Source of the DNA: an uncultured Flavihumibacter sp.
GTDB taxonomy: Bacteria > Bacteroidota > Bacteroidia > Chitinophagales > Chitinophagaceae
NCBI GenBank assembly: GCA_902168225.1
Contig: CABHOW010000151.1
Span: 1 to 57,452 of the forward strand
Reading direction: 5' to 3'
Length of the DNA stretch: 57,452 bases
Each line of letters starts with the position of its first letter. Position 1 is the stretch's first letter. Positions 9,629-18,499 of the stretch are shown here, piece after piece. The notes beneath the pieces were generated by a model. The model saw only the letters and a list, made by a program, of their open reading frames with translations, was not told where the DNA came from and did no database searches. The translations under genes and the position numbers were made by a program.

Positions 9629-10678
9629 CTACTTACAATTTGCTATTATCTGTGCATCAATTGTTTTTTTAATATCCAAATACACTTCTCTTTTTTCTTC
9701 TCCCAATAAACCTTTTGAGAAGAAAATACAAGCATAGCTCCTGCATTTATCGATCATGGGCCAGGTACCAAATAAGCCGGGGCTTGCAACCACAGTTGAA
9801 ACACCTTGCTCATCCGTTTCTAATATCCATTCCCCAAATCCATAATTATATCCTTGCGCAGATTTAGGTGCATATTTTATCATGCTACTATTGGTTTGTG
9901 GGGTTTGCATTAATGCTATGGATTGCTCACTCAATACACGCTTACCTTTAAACATGCCTTTATCAAGTAGCATGCTTAAAAAATTCATATAATCAGCAGC
10001 TGTTGATACCGCACCACCCGATGGATTGACCGCATTCAAACTGGAAAAACTTGTATTTCGCATTTGTAATGGTCGCAATATTTTTTCTTGCATCACTTGT
10101 TCAAAACCTTTTCTACTTACTATTTCTATAATTCTCCCCGCAATATTGAGCCCAACATTACTATAGCGGAATTCAAGTCCGGGATTAGCTATGATCTCTT
10201 TCTTAGAAGCAAAATAATCTACCTCTTCCTCTAAACTGTTAAACTTACCCCTCTGCAAAACTGTGCTGAGTTTAATAGGCTCCGATTCAATTCCTGTTAA
10301 ATGTGCTAAGCAATCTTTTATAGTAATATAACCTTTACTGTACTTTGCAAAAATGGGTAGGTATTTACTCACTTTATCGGATAGCGATAACTTCCCTTCA
10401 TCAACCAAAACCATAACAAGTGCAGCTGTTAACCATTTGCTGCAACTGGCAATGGGAGCTTGGGTTTTGGTATTAAAATCGCCAAGGTTTTTTTCATATA
10501 TAATTTTACCTTCTCTGTATACTAAAACTGAGATATTTCCATCGAACTGCTTTTTATAACTTTCAATCTTAGCATTTGTTTCTGTAAAATTATATTGCGT
10601 GAAACCTGTCTGTAATATTAACAGGCAAATTGTAAATAGGCTGACTTTTACGCAGATTGGTATCATTTTTTGCGACAT
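9629..10678 (-). CDS. Class C beta-lactamase-like serine hydrolase
   Basis: A 349-residue exported protein of the beta-lactamase/penicillin-binding-like family. A hydrophobic signal segment (about 10-27) precedes the domain. The nucleophile motif SxxK is at Ser78-Lys81 (ASCSKW), and the Tyr motif YSN is at 172-174. The third motif (H/K-x-G) is less clear and may be the SPG near 302. Family members include esterases, D-amino-acid peptidases and transpeptidase-like enzymes. Resistance to beta-lactams cannot be claimed from these motifs. The stop codon abuts that of the convergent transglutaminase-like gene, leaving no spacer for a terminator. Confidence 0.85.
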   Translation of the reverse strand: MSQKMIPICVKVSLFTICLLILQTGFTQYNFTETNAKIESYKKQFDGNISVLVYREGKIIYEKNLGDFNTKTQAPIASCSKWLTAALVMVLVDEGKLSLSDKVSKYLPIFAKYSKGYITIKDCLAHLTGIESEPIKLSTVLQRGKFNSLEEEVDYFASKKEIIANPGLEFRYSNVGLNIAGRIIEIVSRKGFEQVMQEKILRPLQMRNTSFSSLNAVNPSGGAVSTAADYMNFLSMLLDKGMFKGKRVLSEQSIALMQTPQTNSSMIKYAPKSAQGYNYGFGEWILETDEQGVSTVVASPGLFGTWPMIDKCRSYACIFFSKGLLGEEKREVYLDIKKTIDAQIIANCK

Positions 10679-10757
10679 AATTTCCGTTTTAGAGGATTGG
10701 AAAACGATTTGATGCTAAGATAGTATCGTAGTTAATTAATGACTCATTAAATTTAGT

Positions 10758-13355
10758 ATGCAACCCAATAATTATACAATAAAAGCGCAAGAAGCTATAC
10801 AACAGGCGCAACAAATAGCTTTTAATAATGACAATCCCACGATTGAAACGGAACATTTATTAAAAGCCTTACTGGTAGAGAAGGAATCTGCCATTATTTT
10901 TTTACTGAAAAAAAATAATGTAAATCCTGTTTTTATAGAATCGAAGATCGATGAACGCCTTCAAAAATTACCCAAAAACCTATCAGGTGAACCCGCTCAA
11001 TCGGCAAGCAGAGATTTTAGTAATGTACTGCTGAAGGCTAATGCAGTAAAAAGTATTTTTAAAGATGAGTTTGTTACACCTGAGCATTTATTAATAGCTA
11101 TTTTACAAGTTAATGATGCCGTAAGTAAAGAATTAAAAGCTGCCGGCTTAACAGAAAAAGGTTTGGTAGCTTCTATCCAGGAACTAAGAAAAGGAACATC
11201 TATTCATACCCAAACGCAAGAAACGCAGTTGAATATGTTACCTAAGTATGCCCGTAATCTGAATGAAATGGCGCGTAATGGTAAATTGGATCCTGTTATA
11301 GGGCGTGATGAGGAGATCCGAAGAACACTTCATATTTTATCTCGCAGATCAAAAAATAACCCCATTTTAGTGGGGGAACCGGGTGTTGGTAAAACAGCTA
11401 TCGTAGAAGGATTAGCTATGCGTGTGGTAAATGGCGATGTGCCTGAAAATTTAAAATCAAAAACCATTTATGCACTCGATATGGGGCAGTTAGTGGCAGG
11501 TGCTAAATATAAGGGGGAATTTGAGGAGCGATTAAAAGGAGTGGTTAAAGAAGTTGCAGAAAGCGATGGGGAAGTCATATTGTTTATTGATGAAATTCAT
11601 ACTCTCGTAGGCGCAGGTGGTGGGGAAGGGGCTATGGATGCTGCGAATATATTAAAGCCGGCGCTCGCAAGAGGCGAGCTAAGAGCAGTTGGTGCTACTA
11701 CATTAAACGAGTATCAAAAATATTTTGAAAAAGATAAAGCGCTAGAACGTAGGTTTCAGAAAGTAATGATTGATGAACCAACGGTAGAAGATGCAATTTC
11801 TATTTTGCGGGGCTTGAAAGACAGGTATGAAACTCACCATCATGTGCGCATTAAAGATGAAGCTATTATTGCTGCTGTTGAATTATCGAATAGGTATATC
11901 ACGGATCGTTTTTTACCCGATAAAGCCATTGATCTGATTGATGAAAGCGCTGCTAAATTGCGGCTGGAAATGAATTCTATGCCTGAAGAGTTAGATAAAT
12001 TAGAGCGGCAAATAAGACAATTAGAAATCGAAAGAGAAGCTATAAAACGCGAAAATGATCAGGAAAAATTGAGAGAACTTGCTATTGAGATCAGTAATAT
12101 CGCTGTAGAAAGAGATACGCTAAAAGCAAAATGGAAACAAGAAAAAGAATTGGTAGAGAAAGTTCAGGATGCTAAACAAAAAATAGAACAATTAAAGTTA
12201 GAAGCTGAGCAGGCGGAAAGAAACGGCGATTACGGTTCAGTAGCTGAAATCAGATATGGGAAAGTAAAAGAACAAGAAAGAATAATCGATCAATATTCCC
12301 TACAATTAACAGAAAGCACCGAGAAGCGATTGTTGAAAGAAGAAGTAGACGCAGAAGATATTGCAGAGAATGTAGCAAAAGCAACAGGTATTCCATTGGC
12401 CAAAATGCTACAATCAGAAAGAGAAAAATTATTACACCTGGAAGAAGAGTTGCATCATCGTGTTGTAGGGCAGGAAGAAGCCATTACAGCCGTTGCCGAT
12501 GCCATCAGACGAAGCAGAGCCGGTTTGCAGGACCCTAAAAAACCTATAGGTTCATTTATATTCTTAGGAACAACCGGTGTGGGTAAAACAGAATTGGCAA
12601 AAGCATTAGCCGATTATTTGTTTGATGATGAATCGATGATGACGAGAATTGATATGAGTGAGTATCAGGAAAAACATACTGTATCTCGCTTAGTGGGAGC
12701 ACCTCCCGGATATGTTGGGTATGATGAAGGCGGACAACTTACCGAAGCCGTTCGCAGAAAACCATATAGTGTGGTTTTATTGGATGAGATAGAAAAAGCA
12801 CACCCCGATGTTTGGAATGTTTTGTTGCAAGTATTAGACGATGGTAGATTAACAGATAATAAAGGTCGAGTAGTTAATTTTAAGAATACTATTATTATTA
12901 TGACCAGTAACCTGGGTAGTCATTTAATACAGGATGCCTACGAACAAGAAAAATCGGATACCGAAAAAGCTGCAGAGAAAGCTAAACTAGATGTACTAGC
13001 ACTATTAAAACAAAAAGTTCGACCAGAATTCTTGAATAGGGTAGATGAGATTATAATGTTTGCCCCACTAACAAGAAATGATATAAAAGGTATTGTATCG
13101 ATTCAATTACAACAATTAAAAAAGCATGTTGCTGAAAATGGACTTACCATATCCTTTAGTGATTATTTGATCGATTTTTTAATTGATCAGGGATATGATT
13201 CACAATTTGGGGCAAGACCATTAAAGCGGCTGATACAAAAAAAGATCGTAAATGGATTGAGTAAGAAGATTTTAGCAGGAGATATTGACCGAACAAAACT
13301 GGTATTAATAGATGTATTCGATGGTATAGTAGTTTTTAGGAATGAAGAAAATTAG
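10758..13355 (+). CDS. clpB: ClpB protein disaggregase
   Basis: An 865-residue Hsp100 ATPase that, with DnaK, pulls polypeptides out of aggregates through its hexamer pore. The order is the N-terminal Clp repeat domain (about 1-145), AAA+ module 1 with Walker A GEPGVGKT (206-213), a long coiled-coil middle domain (about 400-530) that distinguishes ClpB from ClpA/ClpC, and AAA+ module 2 with Walker A GTTGVGKT (604-611), followed by the C-terminal D2-small domain with GARPLKR. The length is normal. A TAAATTTA box ends two bases before the ATG, so a very short or absent leader is possible. No CIRCE-like operator was seen. Confidence 0.97.
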   Translation: MQPNNYTIKAQEAIQQAQQIAFNNDNPTIETEHLLKALLVEKESAIIFLLKKNNVNPVFIESKIDERLQKLPKNLSGEPAQSASRDFSNVLLKANAVKSIFKDEFVTPEHLLIAILQVNDAVSKELKAAGLTEKGLVASIQELRKGTSIHTQTQETQLNMLPKYARNLNEMARNGKLDPVIGRDEEIRRTLHILSRRSKNNPILVGEPGVGKTAIVEGLAMRVVNGDVPENLKSKTIYALDMGQLVAGAKYKGEFEERLKGVVKEVAESDGEVILFIDEIHTLVGAGGGEGAMDAANILKPALARGELRAVGATTLNEYQKYFEKDKALERRFQKVMIDEPTVEDAISILRGLKDRYETHHHVRIKDEAIIAAVELSNRYITDRFLPDKAIDLIDESAAKLRLEMNSMPEELDKLERQIRQLEIEREAIKRENDQEKLRELAIEISNIAVERDTLKAKWKQEKELVEKVQDAKQKIEQLKLEAEQAERNGDYGSVAEIRYGKVKEQERIIDQYSLQLTESTEKRLLKEEVDAEDIAENVAKATGIPLAKMLQSEREKLLHLEEELHHRVVGQEEAITAVADAIRRSRAGLQDPKKPIGSFIFLGTTGVGKTELAKALADYLFDDESMMTRIDMSEYQEKHTVSRLVGAPPGYVGYDEGGQLTEAVRRKPYSVVLLDEIEKAHPDVWNVLLQVLDDGRLTDNKGRVVNFKNTIIIMTSNLGSHLIQDAYEQEKSDTEKAAEKAKLDVLALLKQKVRPEFLNRVDEIIMFAPLTRNDIKGIVSIQLQQLKKHVAENGLTISFSDYLIDFLIDQGYDSQFGARPLKRLIQKKIVNGLSKKILAGDIDRTKLVLIDVFDGIVVFRNEEN

Positions 13356-13369
13356 TGTAATTTACTTCA

Positions 13370-13888
13370 ATGAAGAAACAGACATATGTTGCGTTTACTG
13401 CACAACTTCACCAGTTTGAAGAAAAGGGGGAAAAAACCGGGTGGACTTATTTAATCGTTCCGGCAAGCATTGCAGAAGAAATAAAACCTGGCACCAAAAA
13501 ATCTTTTCGTGTACAAGGTACATTGGATAAGTATGCAATAAAAACGGTTGCACTCCTGCCAATGGGTAACGGCGATTTTATACTTCCCTTCAACAAAGAA
13601 ATGCGGCAAGGTACCCGAAAAAAGAAGGGGGCAATGATCGCTGTTTCTATTGCGCTCGATACCGATGATATTGCTTTACCTAATGGTTTTGCTGAATGCT
13701 TAGCAGATGAACCTGCTGCAAAAAAATTCTTTGAAGACATGCGCTTATCGCATCGTAATTATTTTATAAAATGGATATTAGGAGTAAAAACGGAAGCCGC
13801 ACAAGCAAAGCGGATTGCTATGGTTATTAATGCACTATTAAGAAAACAAGATTTTATTACTATGATACGTGCGAATAAAAAAGAATAA
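13370..13888 (+). CDS. DUF1905 / YdeI-OmpD-associated family protein
   Basis: A 172-residue protein without signal peptide or membrane helix. The first half (about 1-95) resembles the small DUF1905 beta-barrel domain. The C-terminal half, from about 105, matches the helical YdeI/OmpD-associated region (an AAKKFFEDMRLSHRNYFIKWI-like stretch). Relatives have been linked to bacteriocin or cationic-peptide tolerance in some bacteria, but the biochemical role is not established. It starts 14 bases after clpB on the same strand, so it may be read from the clpB transcript. Confidence 0.75.
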   Translation: MKKQTYVAFTAQLHQFEEKGEKTGWTYLIVPASIAEEIKPGTKKSFRVQGTLDKYAIKTVALLPMGNGDFILPFNKEMRQGTRKKKGAMIAVSIALDTDDIALPNGFAECLADEPAAKKFFEDMRLSHRNYFIKWILGVKTEAAQAKRIAMVINALLRKQDFITMIRANKKE

Positions 13889-14045
13889 TCCGCTGCATGG
13901 GTTTTTGAGAATATTTGTTAAAATTTTGTTGTTGAGGCAACGAGAAAATTTCTGTTTGTATCTATCTGTTTGTTAACACTGGTTGTATTTTCAATCAGAT
14001 TTACCAAAACTTTAATGCATGAATGATTGGCCCTCTGGGCATGTA

Positions 14046-14053
14046 TATTCTTG
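14046..14053 (+). promoter_or_regulatory. Candidate -7 box for the DUF4382 lipoprotein gene
   Basis: TATTCTTG matches the Bacteroidota -7 consensus TAnnTTTG at all but one base. A TTG lies at 14027-14029, somewhat closer than the usual -33 spacing. If used, transcription would start near 14058, downstream of the first in-frame ATG at 14019, which supports a later start codon for the lipoprotein. Confidence 0.35.
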
Positions 14054-14105
14054 TATTGAAGTAAAAGAAAGTAAGATGAAGCAACGCTACCCAAAAACCT
14101 CAAAA

Positions 14106-14978
14106 ATGAAAAAAACCAACACCTTTTATTTCATTGCCATATGTTTGGCAATAACGATGTTTATTCTCGCTTCTTGTAGCAAGAATTCATCCTTGGAATC
14201 AGCTCCCGGTCAGCAAACTGTATCTCTGTATTTAACCGATGGCCCAGGCTTTTTTGATAAAGTAAATGTAGATATACGTGCTGTTAAGATATTGGTTGAT
14301 ACTAGTAAAAACACAAGAGATCACGACTCATGTGATTGGGATCGGGCAGGTAGTACACCCTCACATGGAGATTCTTCTTTAGTATGGGAAGATCTTAATG
14401 TGAAATCCGGTGTCTACGATATTTTATCGTTGCGTAATGGAGTTGATACCTTGTTAGCTTCTAAAACAGTGGTAAAAGGATCCATACGCCTTATTCGAAT
14501 TGATATAGGCACTAATAATAGTTTAGTGAAAGACAGTGTTGTTTATCCGGTTAATTTACCTTCTAATTTCCCGGGTTATATTTTGATAAAATTACATGGT
14601 CATGAATTTGAAGAATTCTTACCTAATCGTTCAAGATTATGGCTCGACTTTGATATCAGTCGCTCTATTGTACAGGAAAGAAATAACCAATTTTATTTAA
14701 GACCATGGATTGGATGCTTTACCGTAATTAATACCGCTAGTATTTCAGGTAAAGTATTACCCAACGATGCTAAAGCTGTAATAACAGTATTTAATAACAC
14801 AGATACAGCATATGCGTTACCAAATAGAGAGGGCGAGTTTAGATTGAGAGGATTGAAAGAAGGAACCTATTCCGCTTTTTTTAATGCATCGAACGGGTAT
14901 AAAGACACAACTATCACAAATATTGTGGTTAGTAAAACAAAAGAAGCGAACCTAGGAACTATCACGCTTAGAAAATAA
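14106..14978 (+). CDS. DUF4382 lipoprotein with C-terminal carboxypeptidase-regulatory-like domain
   Basis: I chose the ATG at 14106 because it gives a clean 290-residue lipoprotein: MKK start, hydrophobic stretch, and lipobox ILASC with Cys24. ATGs at 14019 and 14076 are also in frame but put a long polar leader before the signal. The mature part opens with a DUF4382-like domain (VSLYLTDGPGFFDKVNVDI at about 33-51). It ends in a Greek-key carboxypeptidase-regulatory-like domain (from about 210, ASISGKV to GTITL). The protein is expected to be tethered to a membrane or surface exposed. Its function is not known. A strong terminator follows 22 bases downstream. Confidence 0.8.
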   Translation: MKKTNTFYFIAICLAITMFILASCSKNSSLESAPGQQTVSLYLTDGPGFFDKVNVDIRAVKILVDTSKNTRDHDSCDWDRAGSTPSHGDSSLVWEDLNVKSGVYDILSLRNGVDTLLASKTVVKGSIRLIRIDIGTNNSLVKDSVVYPVNLPSNFPGYILIKLHGHEFEEFLPNRSRLWLDFDISRSIVQERNNQFYLRPWIGCFTVINTASISGKVLPNDAKAVITVFNNTDTAYALPNREGEFRLRGLKEGTYSAFFNASNGYKDTTITNIVVSKTKEANLGTITLRK

Positions 14979-15000
14979 TACTAAAAACATAATAATTTTC

Positions 15001-15029
15001 GCCCCTAACAATAATGTTAGGGGCTTTTT
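15001..15029 (+). terminator. Rho-independent terminator after the DUF4382 gene
   Basis: A perfect 10-bp stem (GCCCCTAACA / TGTTAGGGGC) with an ATAA loop is followed by TTTTT. It closes the lipoprotein transcription unit only 12 bases before the next ATG, so the following gene needs its own promoter overlapping this element. Confidence 0.9.
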
Positions 15030-15030
15030 G

Positions 15031-15038
15031 TATCTTGG
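15031..15038 (+). promoter_or_regulatory. Candidate -7 box for the reductase gene
   Basis: TATCTTGG resembles TAnnTTTG with one mismatch and lies directly after the terminator U-tract. It ends three bases before the ATG at 15042. Because a terminator sits just upstream, a promoter is required about here, which implies a leaderless or nearly leaderless mRNA. Confidence 0.4.
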
Positions 15039-15041
15039 AAC

Positions 15042-16100
15042 ATGCAAGATTCTTTTTTACTCTATGGAGCTAATGGTTATACCGGAAAACTAATTATTCA
15101 AGCCGCTTTAGAAAAAGGGCTTAAACCGGTTATCGCAGGCAGAAATGAGGAACAAATTCGTGCACTCGCCAGCGATTATAATTTGCAATACACTGTTTTT
15201 GATCTTAGTAATGAGCAATTGATTATGGAGGCTATAAAAGGCTTCCCTCTTGTTTTACATGCAGCAGGCCCTTTTAAATTTACGGCGAAACCAATGATAA
15301 AAGCATGTATTAAAGCCGGTGTTCATTATTTGGATATTACAGGGGAAATTAGTGTTTTTGAGTATGGTAAAAAAATGAATGAAGCCGCTAAACAAGCAAA
15401 TATGATGATCATGTCGGGTGTTGGCTTTGATGTAGTACCTACCGATTGTTTGGCTTTATTTTTAGCAAAAAACCTTCCCGGGGCTACGCATCTGCAGTTG
15501 GCTTTCGCTACATTAGGAGGTTTTCTATCACATGGCACTGCAGCTACCATGAATGAGGGATTGGGGGAGGGGGGCGTAGTTAGAATAAATGGAAATTTAG
15601 TTAAGAAGCCATTAGGACATAAATCGATGACAGTTGATTTTGGGATAAAAAAAATTTTAGTGATGACCATACCCTGGGGAGATATTTCTACCGCCTATAC
15701 TACCACAGGTATTCCTAACATTGAAACATATACCCGTGCATCTTCAAAAACAGTTGGATTATTAAAATGGCAATGGCTTTTCAATTGGGTATTAAAGTTA
15801 TCGTTTATAAAAAAATATCAACTGAGAAAAATAAAATCAAAACCTGAAGGTCCGGATAAGGATACAAGAGAGAAAGCTACAACACTTGTTTGGGGAAAGG
15901 TATGGGATGAAAAGGGGGGTACCTATACTGCTACTTTATCATGCCCTGAAGGTTATGCATTAACTGCCATAAGTAGTGTTTTAATAGCTGAGAAAGTATT
16001 AAAAGGGAATTTTAAGCCCGGATATCAAACCCCTGCCGGATGTTATGGGGAGGATTTAGTTTTAGAAATACCCGGTGTAATACGCAAAGTATCAGTATAA
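15042..16100 (+). CDS. Saccharopine dehydrogenase-like NAD(P)-binding reductase
   Basis: A 352-residue soluble protein with an N-terminal Rossmann motif (GANGYTG, residues 9-15) and the Asn/Asp-rich AGRNEEQI segment of the saccharopine-dehydrogenase-like / trans-acting enoyl-reductase superfamily. The middle contains AAGPFKFTAKPMIKAC and YLDITGE, both conserved in the superfamily. Members reduce diverse substrates, including lipids and polyketide intermediates. Nothing here identifies the substrate, and lysine metabolism should not be assumed. The MFS transporter gene follows after 33 bases on the same strand, so the two may be co-expressed. Confidence 0.8.
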   Translation: MQDSFLLYGANGYTGKLIIQAALEKGLKPVIAGRNEEQIRALASDYNLQYTVFDLSNEQLIMEAIKGFPLVLHAAGPFKFTAKPMIKACIKAGVHYLDITGEISVFEYGKKMNEAAKQANMMIMSGVGFDVVPTDCLALFLAKNLPGATHLQLAFATLGGFLSHGTAATMNEGLGEGGVVRINGNLVKKPLGHKSMTVDFGIKKILVMTIPWGDISTAYTTTGIPNIETYTRASSKTVGLLKWQWLFNWVLKLSFIKKYQLRKIKSKPEGPDKDTREKATTLVWGKVWDEKGGTYTATLSCPEGYALTAISSVLIAEKVLKGNFKPGYQTPAGCYGEDLVLEIPGVIRKVSV

Positions 16101-16133
16101 AAAAGCATCTTTGTTTACCTTTAATACAAGCGT

Positions 16134-17363
16134 ATGGCCACCTCAAAAAAAGCTGCAATTGGCTTTATTTTTATCACACTGCTTATTGATGTCATTGGTT
16201 TTGGATTAATTATTCCGGTTGCTCCAAAATTAATTCAAGAATTATTGGGTATTACAGATGTTTCTGTGGCCTCTCAATATGGAGGCTGGCTCACTTTTGC
16301 TTACGCAATTATGCAATTTCTTTGTGCGCCTATACTTGGTAACTTGAGCGATAAATATGGTCGAAGACCTGTATTACTTTTTTCATTATTCGGCTTTGGT
16401 ATCGACTATCTGTTTGTATCATTTGCGCCTAGCATTGGTTGGTTATTTGTAGGAAGGATTATAGCGGGTATAACCGGGGCTAGTTTTACCACAGCCTCTG
16501 CCTATATCGCAGATATTAGTACGGCTGAAAACAGGGCACAAAATTTTGGAATGATTGGTGCGGCTTTCGGATTAGGATTTGTAATTGGCCCTATGCTTGG
16601 CGGTTTTTTAGGAGAATTAGGAACCAGGGTTCCATTTTTAGTTGCGGCGGGTTTGGCTTTAACGAATTGGTTGTACGGTTATTTTATTCTACCCGAATCA
16701 TTAAATAAAGAGCTGCGCCGTCCCTTCGATTGGAAACGGGCGAACCCTCTTGGTTCTTTATTACATCTTCGTAAATATCCCGCCGTATCGGGCTTGATAG
16801 CTTCATTAATACTTGTATATCTTGCTGCACATGCCGTACAAAGTAATTGGAGTTTTTTTAATATTGAAAAATTCAAATGGACACCTAAAATGATTGGATT
16901 ATCATTGGGGTTAGTGGGTATACTTGTTGGTGTAGTACAAGGAGGATTGGTAAGATTCATCAACCCAAAACTTGGTAATGCAAAAAGTGTATATCTAGGT
17001 TTATCTTTTTATGCTATTGGGTTATTTCTTTTTGCCTTTGCTTCCCAAAGCTGGATGATGTTTGCTTTTTTAATTCCCTATTGTTTAGGAGGTATTGCAG
17101 GACCGGCTTTACAATCCATTATTTCAGGCAATGTACCACCCAATGAGCAAGGTGAATTACAAGGTGCATTAACCAGTTTAATGAGTGCTACCTCTATTGT
17201 TGGACCTATCATGATGACAAATCTCTTTGCTTACTTTACCCACGGTAGTGCACCATTTTATTTCCCCGGTGCCGCATTCTTACTTGGGGCTATCTTCATG
17301 ATTATTAGCGCAGGCTGGGCGTATTGGGCTTTGAAAAGAAAAGATATTAAAGTAAATGCTTAA
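16134..17363 (+). CDS. MFS transporter of the TCR/TetA-like drug:proton antiporter group
   Basis: A 409-residue inner-membrane protein with about 12 hydrophobic helices. The loop between helices 2 and 3 carries MFS motif A ([12 protein letters not shown], about 69-80), and helix 5 contains a [10 protein letters not shown] stretch close to motif C of proton-linked antiporters. The overall pattern is like TetA and related exporters, but many such Bacteroidota proteins have no demonstrated drug substrate. It follows the reductase by 33 bases and is closed by a hairpin shared with the convergent lipoprotein gene. Alternative: a sugar or metabolite exporter. Confidence 0.85.
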   Translation: MATSKKAAIGFIFITLLIDVIGFGLIIPVAPKLIQELLGITDVSVASQYGGWLTFAYAIMQFLCAPILGNLSDKYGRRPVLLFSLFGFGIDYLFVSFAPSIGWLFVGRIIAGITGASFTTASAYIADISTAENRAQNFGMIGAAFGLGFVIGPMLGGFLGELGTRVPFLVAAGLALTNWLYGYFILPESLNKELRRPFDWKRANPLGSLLHLRKYPAVSGLIASLILVYLAAHAVQSNWSFFNIEKFKWTPKMIGLSLGLVGILVGVVQGGLVRFINPKLGNAKSVYLGLSFYAIGLFLFAFASQSWMMFAFLIPYCLGGIAGPALQSIISGNVPPNEQGELQGALTSLMSATSIVGPIMMTNLFAYFTHGSAPFYFPGAAFLLGAIFMIISAGWAYWALKRKDIKVNA

Positions 17364-17368
17364 AAAAT

Positions 17369-17395
17369 AAAACCCCGCCTTGAACGGCAGGGTTT
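17369..17395 (-). terminator. Terminator between convergent MFS and lipoprotein genes
   Basis: The stem AAACCC-GCC / GGC-GGGTTT has one C-A mismatch and a TTGAAC loop. On the minus strand it is followed by TTATTTTTTA, so it best terminates the lipoprotein gene. On the plus strand the U-tract is poor (TTTC within the stem). Confidence 0.65.
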
Positions 17396-17437
17396 CACAT
17401 CCCCCGATGTGTTACTGTGTATTTCCTGATATTGGTA

Positions 17438-18451
17438 TTATAAGGTATTTAGAAAATCAATTAATTGTTTAGCTGTTTTTTTATCGGGTGTTATAGAAAA
17501 TGCTACAGACGATGAGGCATCTGTAATGGCTCTGTTCCCTAGATAAAAACTATCACCAATTTTACTGATCGATACAATAGTCATTGCTGTATTAACCGGT
17601 ACATCTGCTGACGCGAATGTGCGAGATAAAAAATCTGGCCTTAAAATAATGATGGATTTTTTATCTCTTAATACCGCGAAAGCGATTGTATTTTTATTTG
17701 TATAATTGGGTGGTAATATTATAGATAATTTAGTTCTTGCTGCACTACTATCTATATATCTCCCAATACTAATCCAACGAAAATTCTTTGCTAAGAATTC
17801 GTAGCCCTTATTTGAATATCCTTGCGCACCCGAGGTACTACCCCAGGTTTTTACAGTGGTTGTATCAGGGTTTCTATTCCAAGAAAATAAAGAATCTATT
17901 CCCCAGGCAGGAGGAGGATTACTTTCTATAGCAGTAAAAACACTTAAATTGGTTTTCAAATCAGCAGTATCTGTAAAACGAATTTTGAAAGCTCCGTTTT
18001 GCTTTATGCGCACTTCCTGATTTCCACTTGATGCTTTGATAAAAAAAGTTCCGGCTACTTCCAAAATTCTTCGGCTATCAGTAGTTGTAAATTGTAATGA
18101 TCTTATTATATCTCCTTTAGTTTGTAGCCTATTTATTTCTAATTTCACTTTATCTGTAATAGGGGAACCACTCATGCTTACAACTGTATTGGCCGGTATA
18201 GAAACTTCTAAACCATCGGCCGACCGTAAGGTATCTGAAATGGTTGGATTGAATTCACCTACGAATCTATCCGTTCCTGTTGAATCAATCAGATTATTTA
18301 CAGAGGCACTGATTGGAGTAGTACTGGTCCATACCGTATCATTCACGGAATTGCCTGTATACAATACAAATCCATCTGATGATAAATCTTTCTGGCAAGC
18401 TGTAAAGCCAATCAGAAGAGCAAACATGGGGATGAGTATTTTTCTATTCAT
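17438..18451 (-). CDS. Lipoprotein with ZU5-like beta-sandwich region, function unknown
   Basis: A 337-residue lipoprotein: a signal peptide with lipobox GFTAC (Cys19) followed by QKD. Residues about 75-160 (SADGLEVSIPANTVVSMSG, then KLEINRLQTKGDII and VAGTFFIKASSG) resemble the ZU5-like beta-sandwich found in surface proteins of this phylum. The rest has alternating beta-type sequence without a recognised enzyme motif. The gene lies 48 bases after the barrel protein and on the same strand as the ECF sigma factor. It may be part of that transcription unit and a target or sensor component, which is inference. Confidence 0.7.
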   Translation of the reverse strand: MNRKILIPMFALLIGFTACQKDLSSDGFVLYTGNSVNDTVWTSTTPISASVNNLIDSTGTDRFVGEFNPTISDTLRSADGLEVSIPANTVVSMSGSPITDKVKLEINRLQTKGDIIRSLQFTTTDSRRILEVAGTFFIKASSGNQEVRIKQNGAFKIRFTDTADLKTNLSVFTAIESNPPPAWGIDSLFSWNRNPDTTTVKTWGSTSGAQGYSNKGYEFLAKNFRWISIGRYIDSSAARTKLSIILPPNYTNKNTIAFAVLRDKKSIIILRPDFLSRTFASADVPVNTAMTIVSISKIGDSFYLGNRAITDASSSVAFSITPDKKTAKQLIDFLNTL

Positions 18452-18499
18452 GTAGATGTACTGTACATATTTAGATACATAAATTGTTTGTATCGTTGC

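Noticed and set aside
9629..10678. Calling the serine hydrolase a beta-lactamase resistance gene
   Set aside because: SxxK and YSN motifs are shared by esterases and peptidases, and the third motif is not a clear KTG or HTG.
14019..14105. Earlier start codon for the DUF4382 lipoprotein
   Set aside because: It would place 29 polar residues before the lipoprotein signal and lies before the likely transcription start.
16134..17363. Naming the MFS transporter tetA
   Set aside because: Only general MFS motifs are visible, and tetracycline export cannot be inferred.
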